Below are positions 58,093 through 64,000 of a stretch of DNA of 64,000 bases, one piece after another. How positions within the stretch are numbered: position 1 is the stretch's first letter; each line of letters begins with the position of its first letter. The notes under the pieces were generated by a model. The model was not told the DNA's origin and made no database searches. It was given only the letters and a program-made list of their open reading frames with translations. A program made the translations under genes and the position numbers. This stretch comes from Neokomagataea thailandica NBRC 106555 (GTDB lineage: Bacteria > Pseudomonadota > Alphaproteobacteria > Acetobacterales > Acetobacteraceae), in the NCBI RefSeq assembly GCF_001598495.1, contig NZ_BCZB01000016.1, positions 1 through 64,000 on the forward strand. Reading direction: 5' to 3'.

Positions 58093-58767
58093 TCAATATT
58101 CGACTTCTAAATCGTGATTAGGGAGCGTTGAGCGGTTGAGAGCTTGGTGAAGCTTCTGACGAGGGGAGGGTTGAAGGGCACCAAAACGCTCAGCTTTTTC
58201 GAGGTTTTTTTCGAGGGCAGCCATGGTGGTGCCGAGATCTGCGCTTTCGTCTTTATGCCACGTGTTGAGCGAGAGGGCCCAAATGCCGGAAATAGCTTTA
58301 ATGCGCAAAGCACCGCGCAATCCGGAGCCATCAATGCCTGCCGTTTCTGCAATCCAGCGCATGGAATCGAGAGTTAAAGCGCCGAGCAAGGCGGCGAGAG
58401 GGGGATCTAGCGGTAGTGCCTGCATGACGGCCTGCACACCTGAGCGATATTCTTGCAGAACATCAAGGCGGCGCATGAGAAGGTCAAAGAGGCGCTCTTT
58501 GATTGCTCCTTCGCTTTCATCGCGTAGAGCGCTGCTATCGGCGAGTTGAGAAAGGGTGATGAGGAGTTTTGCTTTGTAGGGAAAGCGTGCGCGCACGGCG
58601 TCAACAGGTAAGTTCGCGTCGGCTGCGGCATCAACCAGTGAAAAACGGTGCCAGCCTTCTGAGCCAGCGCGGTCAAAGGCAGCGCGGAGAAGAGCAGAGT
58701 CAAATGGGTTCACGGGCGTGTCACTGTGTAATGATGCGCCATCGGGTGTCTTGAATCCGTCGTCCAT
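58093..58767 (-). CDS. COQ9-like protein
   Basis: 224 residues from the ATG at 58767, after AGGAG. The family (COQ9, or the protein divergent from rpsU in other Alphaproteobacteria) binds lipid and supports ubiquinone hydroxylation. The TetR-like N-terminal helices (LLRAAFDRAGSEGWHRFSLVDAAADANLPVDAVRARFPYK) and the C-terminal TMAALEKNLEKAERFG are visible. There is no rpsU here. It lies downstream of proC, separated by a hairpin. A misannotation as TetR regulator is the likely alternative. Confidence 0.75.
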   Translation of the reverse strand: MDDGFKTPDGASLHSDTPVNPFDSALLRAAFDRAGSEGWHRFSLVDAAADANLPVDAVRARFPYKAKLLITLSQLADSSALRDESEGAIKERLFDLLMRRLDVLQEYRSGVQAVMQALPLDPPLAALLGALTLDSMRWIAETAGIDGSGLRGALRIKAISGIWALSLNTWHKDESADLGTTMAALEKNLEKAERFGALQPSPRQKLHQALNRSTLPNHDLEVEY

Positions 58768-58863
58768 CTGCATCTCCTGAAACCTATTTATGCCGTTCTC
58801 TGCGAGAGAATCGTGTTTTTGTCCAGTCAGTTGCATAAGATGGCGGCTAAACTGGGAGAATAG

Positions 58864-58895
58864 GCGTTACTGGAGTGGTAATTTTCCAGTAACGC
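58864..58895 (-). terminator. 11-bp hairpin between proC and the COQ9-like gene
   Basis: GCGTTACTGGA (58864-58874) pairs perfectly with TCCAGTAACGC (58885-58895) around ten bases, just after proC. There is no long U-run, so termination may be partial. Confidence 0.55.
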
Positions 58896-58906
58896 GATGT
58901 TGCGTC

Positions 58907-59731
58907 TTAGCCGGCTAATTCTTCAGCGCGGTGAACAGCGGCAGAAATGGCTTTGTCAACTGCACGGGGCCATGCTTCTTCTTGCATGAGTTCCGAAAGA
59001 GCAGCAGCTGTTGTGCCATTGGGGCTTGTGACAGCTTTACGCAATGTCTCGGCATCATCCGGGAGTTCATTGAGCATGCGCCCGGCGCCGTAGATGGTAC
59101 CGCGAGCGAGACGGCGTGCTGTTTCGGCGGAGAGGCCGTGTGCTTGGCCTGCTTTTTCAAGCAGTTCTGCCAAAAGAAACACATAAGCTGGGCCGGAACC
59201 TGCGAGTGCCGTTACGCCGAGTAGGTCTTTTTCTTCGCTGACTTCGACAACGTCTCCTACAGCGGAGAGGAGGTCATGACAGAGGCGCGTTTGTGCTTCT
59301 GTGCAGTCAGGGGCAGCGTAGAGGCCGCTTACACCGGCACCGATGGTTGATGGGGTGTTGGGCATAGCGCGCAGCGTTGGGCATTTCTGCCCGGCTTTTT
59401 GCGCTGCTGCGCTGAGGGAGGCGCAGGTACGTCCGGCCATTACGGAGAGGAACGCGGCGTTTTCTAGACGCTGCCCGAGGGTTTGCGTCAGAGAGGTGAT
59501 CACGTCATCTGCGACGGCGGGTTTAACGGCAAGGACGATGATGTCTGGCGCAAAGTCGTCCGGTACGCTGTCTGCGCTGCGAATGATGGTGACATTCTCA
59601 TTATCGCAGTTTTTGTGGCGGTCCAGCACGACCATGCGTGGTGGGTTGGGAGAAGCAAGCCAACCATCAAGGAGGGCACCGCCGAGTTTTCCGCAGCCTG
59701 CAAGAAGAATGGAGGTGGAAGGCATGGTCAA
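58907..59731 (-). CDS. proC: Pyrroline-5-carboxylate reductase
   Basis: 274 residues. It makes proline from pyrroline-5-carboxylate with NAD(P)H. LLAGCGKLGGALLDGW is the cofactor loop, FLSVMAG and MPNTPSTIGAGVSGLYA follow, and the signature region GSGPAYVFLLAELLEKAGQAHGLSAETA is intact. Its start overlaps the ybjN stop by four bases. Confidence 0.95.
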   Translation of the reverse strand: MTMPSTSILLAGCGKLGGALLDGWLASPNPPRMVVLDRHKNCDNENVTIIRSADSVPDDFAPDIIVLAVKPAVADDVITSLTQTLGQRLENAAFLSVMAGRTCASLSAAAQKAGQKCPTLRAMPNTPSTIGAGVSGLYAAPDCTEAQTRLCHDLLSAVGDVVEVSEEKDLLGVTALAGSGPAYVFLLAELLEKAGQAHGLSAETARRLARGTIYGAGRMLNELPDDAETLRKAVTSPNGTTAAALSELMQEEAWPRAVDKAISAAVHRAEELAG

Positions 59732-60234
59732 GCGTCTCCGATACAGTCAAGCATTGCGGCATCCAGCGCATTTTGAGGGGTTTGGCCGCCCCAAAGCGCG
59801 AATTGGAATGCCGGGTAAAAGCGATCACACTCTGAGAGTGCAATATCAATCAAGTCTTCCATGCTTTCGCTTGGGAGAGAAGGGGCACCACGTGTTAGGA
59901 GAGTGTGGCGGTATGAAGGGATTTTGCTTTCTGCATCAAGGGTGAAGTGTCCTACCCACAGGTGGTTATTCGCGAGAGCAATGAGTTCATACACATCATT
60001 GCGTGTTGTTTTGGGGGACTTCAAATCGAAGATGCAGTTGAGGTGCAGGGCGGCTAATTCGTCTGACCATGTAAAGATCAGTCCGTAATCCCCCCATTGG
60101 CCAGGCGCTTCGGCCACCATTTCGTTGGGGCCAAGGCGTTCAAATTCCCATTCATACAAGCCGAGGACTTGTTCCATGAGGTCAAGCGGGTGTGATTCGC
60201 TTTCGGAGTGGGACGAGGTGTTCAAGGCAGGCAT
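59728..60234 (-). CDS. YbjN-domain protein
   Basis: 168 residues. YbjN proteins resemble type III secretion chaperones and have unclear roles in stress and motility. The core EMVAEAPGQWGDYGLIFTWSDELAALHLNCIFDL and the ISLANNHLWVGHF-like segment are visible. It is coupled to proC (four-base overlap), as in other Alphaproteobacteria. A GC-rich hairpin (CCCGCCGG/CCGGCGGG, 60262-60284) lies in its leader. Confidence 0.82.
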   Translation of the reverse strand: MPALNTSSHSESESHPLDLMEQVLGLYEWEFERLGPNEMVAEAPGQWGDYGLIFTWSDELAALHLNCIFDLKSPKTTRNDVYELIALANNHLWVGHFTLDAESKIPSYRHTLLTRGAPSLPSESMEDLIDIALSECDRFYPAFQFALWGGQTPQNALDAAMLDCIGDA

Positions 60235-60367
60235 CGCGGGTCTCCCAAGGCCGTGGAAGTTCCCGCCGGTGGCGCGCCGGCGGGCGCTCCATCTGTGTCT
60301 GCATAACTGACCGCGTAAACGTGATCAGATCACAACACGTTATGGATGGAGTGCCCGGAGTGCAAGA

Positions 60368-60396
60368 AGAACATGCAGGGGAGTGCTGCATGTTCT
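60368..60396 (-). terminator. Terminator after acnA
   Basis: AGAACATGCAG (60368-60378) pairs perfectly with CTGCATGTTCT (60386-60396) over seven bases, 41 bp past the acnA stop. Minus-strand trailing bases are TCTTGC. Confidence 0.65.
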
Positions 60397-60436
60397 TTCC
60401 TCTGTTGCCTTATGAGCAACAGAGGGTGTGCTGATG

Positions 60437-63127
<2,691 letters not shown>

Positions 63128-63151
63128 ACAAATATCTCCGAAAGGGCGTGA

Positions 63152-64000
63152 TTAGCGGATAGCGCGCAGCAGGGCTTGTGTGACGTCTTCTGTGGTGGCG
63201 GAGCCGCCGAGGTCACGGGTGCGGACGCCGTCGACTTCAATGATGTGTTTCATGGCGTTGTCGAGGCGTTGTGAGAGGTCGATGCGGCCAACATGGGCGA
63301 GCATCATGCTGCCAGCCATCATCAGAGCCAGTGGGTTAGCAATGCCTTTACCGGCGATGTCCGGTGCGGAGCCGTGGACGGCTTCAAACAGGCCCATGGA
63401 TTCACCGATATTCGCGCCGGGCGCCATGCCAAGCCCACCGACGAGGCCTGCTGTCAGGTCAGACAGAATATCGCCAAACAGATTGGTCGTGACCATGACG
63501 TCATATTGTTCTGGCTTCACGACCAGTTCCATGGCGCAGGCATCGACGATTTTTTCTTCGACGGCGACGCGGCCTTCATATTCTGCGGCGACGCGGCGGC
63601 CTTCTTCCAAGAACAGCCCACTGAGGATTTTGAGGATGTTGGCCTTATGGACCAGTGTAACCTTCTTGCGGCCGTTCTTCAGGGCGTATTCGAAGGCAAA
63701 GCGCACGATGCGGTTACATTCTGTGCGGGTGTTGTAGCCAGCGCCATACGCAACGGCTTGTGGGTCATTCCCTGAAGGCAGGTAGTGCTCCATCGCGGCG
63801 TAAAGACCTTCGACGTTTTCACGGATCACGACGAGGTCAACATTCTCATAGCGGCCGCCGGGCACGAGCGTATGAGTGGGGCGGACATTCGCATAGAGGT
63901 CAAATTTTTGACGCAGCGTGACGTTGATGGAGCGGAAGCCTTTGCCGACCGGAGTCGTCAGCGGGCCTTTGAGCACCAGGCCGGTGCGTTTGATGCTTTC
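63152..64000 (-). CDS. Isocitrate dehydrogenase, NAD type, C-terminal part
   Basis: At least 283 residues; the 5' end lies beyond the window, as the frame stays open to the last base (ESIKRTGLVLKGPL). It belongs to the isocitrate/isopropylmalate dehydrogenase family: DLVVIRENVEGLYAAMEH, KVTLVHKANILKILSGLF, metal-binding TNLFGDILSDLTAGLVGGLGMAPGANIG, and FEAVHGSAPDIAGKGIANP. The EAVHGSAPDIAG loop and the absence of Arg/Tyr NADP contacts fit NAD-dependent isocitrate dehydrogenase. 3-isopropylmalate dehydrogenase is less likely given the acnA neighbour. Confidence 0.87.
   Translation of the reverse strand, partial: ESIKRTGLVLKGPLTTPVGKGFRSINVTLRQKFDLYANVRPTHTLVPGGRYENVDLVVIRENVEGLYAAMEHYLPSGNDPQAVAYGAGYNTRTECNRIVRFAFEYALKNGRKKVTLVHKANILKILSGLFLEEGRRVAAEYEGRVAVEEKIVDACAMELVVKPEQYDVMVTTNLFGDILSDLTAGLVGGLGMAPGANIGESMGLFEAVHGSAPDIAGKGIANPLALMMAGSMMLAHVGRIDLSQRLDNAMKHIIEVDGVRTRDLGGSATTEDVTQALLRAIR

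Noticed and set aside
57722-58096. Minus-strand open frame of 124 codons
   Set aside because: It runs through tRNA-Gln and has no ribosome site or family resemblance.
58093-58767. TetR repressor
   Set aside because: The N-terminus is TetR-like, but the C-terminal segment and the proC/ybjN neighbourhood fit the COQ9-like family better.
63152-64000. 3-isopropylmalate dehydrogenase (leuB)
   Set aside because: The motifs are shared, but the EAVHGSAPDIAG context and the adjacent acnA favour isocitrate dehydrogenase.

Overview
The window reads as a chromosomal segment of an acetic acid bacterium (Acetobacteraceae, Alphaproteobacteria; the Gluconobacter/Acetobacter/Asaia type). The evidence is a complete pqqABCDE set with a 26-residue PqqA, an OprB sugar porin, a Hint-domain protein, the alphaproteobacterial gene orders serB<>miaA-ilvB-ilvH-ilvC, mutY<>dciA, aminotransferase-hom-glpX-recJ and ybjN-proC-COQ9-like, and hemE/hemJ beside what looks like the replication origin. 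The exact genus cannot be fixed by eye.

Layout. 1-12.9 kb holds core metabolism: the end of murI, serB, miaA-ilvBHC, speD and speE, a CorA/ZntB transporter, ahcY, a DUF3597 protein, mutY and dciA. 13-22 kb is more accessory: an NrtR-like regulator, a secreted GH28 pectin-degrading enzyme, a sugar isomerase and hydrolase pair, an oprB/beta-propeller/Dyp-peroxidase operon, an MscS channel and tRNA-Glu. 22.5-31.5 kb holds the recJ-glpX-hom-aminotransferase operon, a lipoprotein, a ClpP-type protease and two tandem ferritin-like di-iron proteins. xylB follows.

33.2-33.64 kb, between xylB and hemE, is the most unusual stretch. It has sixteen GTAC tetramers in about 410 bp, many spaced about two helical turns apart, four one-mismatch DnaA boxes arranged as two inverted pairs, a T-rich tract, and a change of strand composition (C-rich top strand to the left, G-rich to the right). 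I read it as the chromosomal origin, oriC, with an undescribed GTAC array.

33.6-44.6 kb holds hemE, a HAD phosphatase and hemJ in overlapping order, then a GT32 glycosyltransferase, an SDR, a DedA protein, an S9 peptidase, the Hint protein, an aldo-keto reductase and a MATE pump. 44.7-52.1 kb is a hook-region flagellar set (flgE, flgK, flgL), htpG and a TPR glycosyltransferase-like protein. 52-55.3 kb is the minus-strand pqqABCDE operon that supplies PQQ to periplasmic dehydrogenases. The right end holds an AI-2E transporter, gmk, tRNA-Gln, a COQ9-like gene, proC, ybjN, acnA and a truncated NAD-type isocitrate dehydrogenase.

The window also carries several rho-independent terminators and a structured leader before speD. 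No insertion sequence, prophage, CRISPR array or rRNA was seen.
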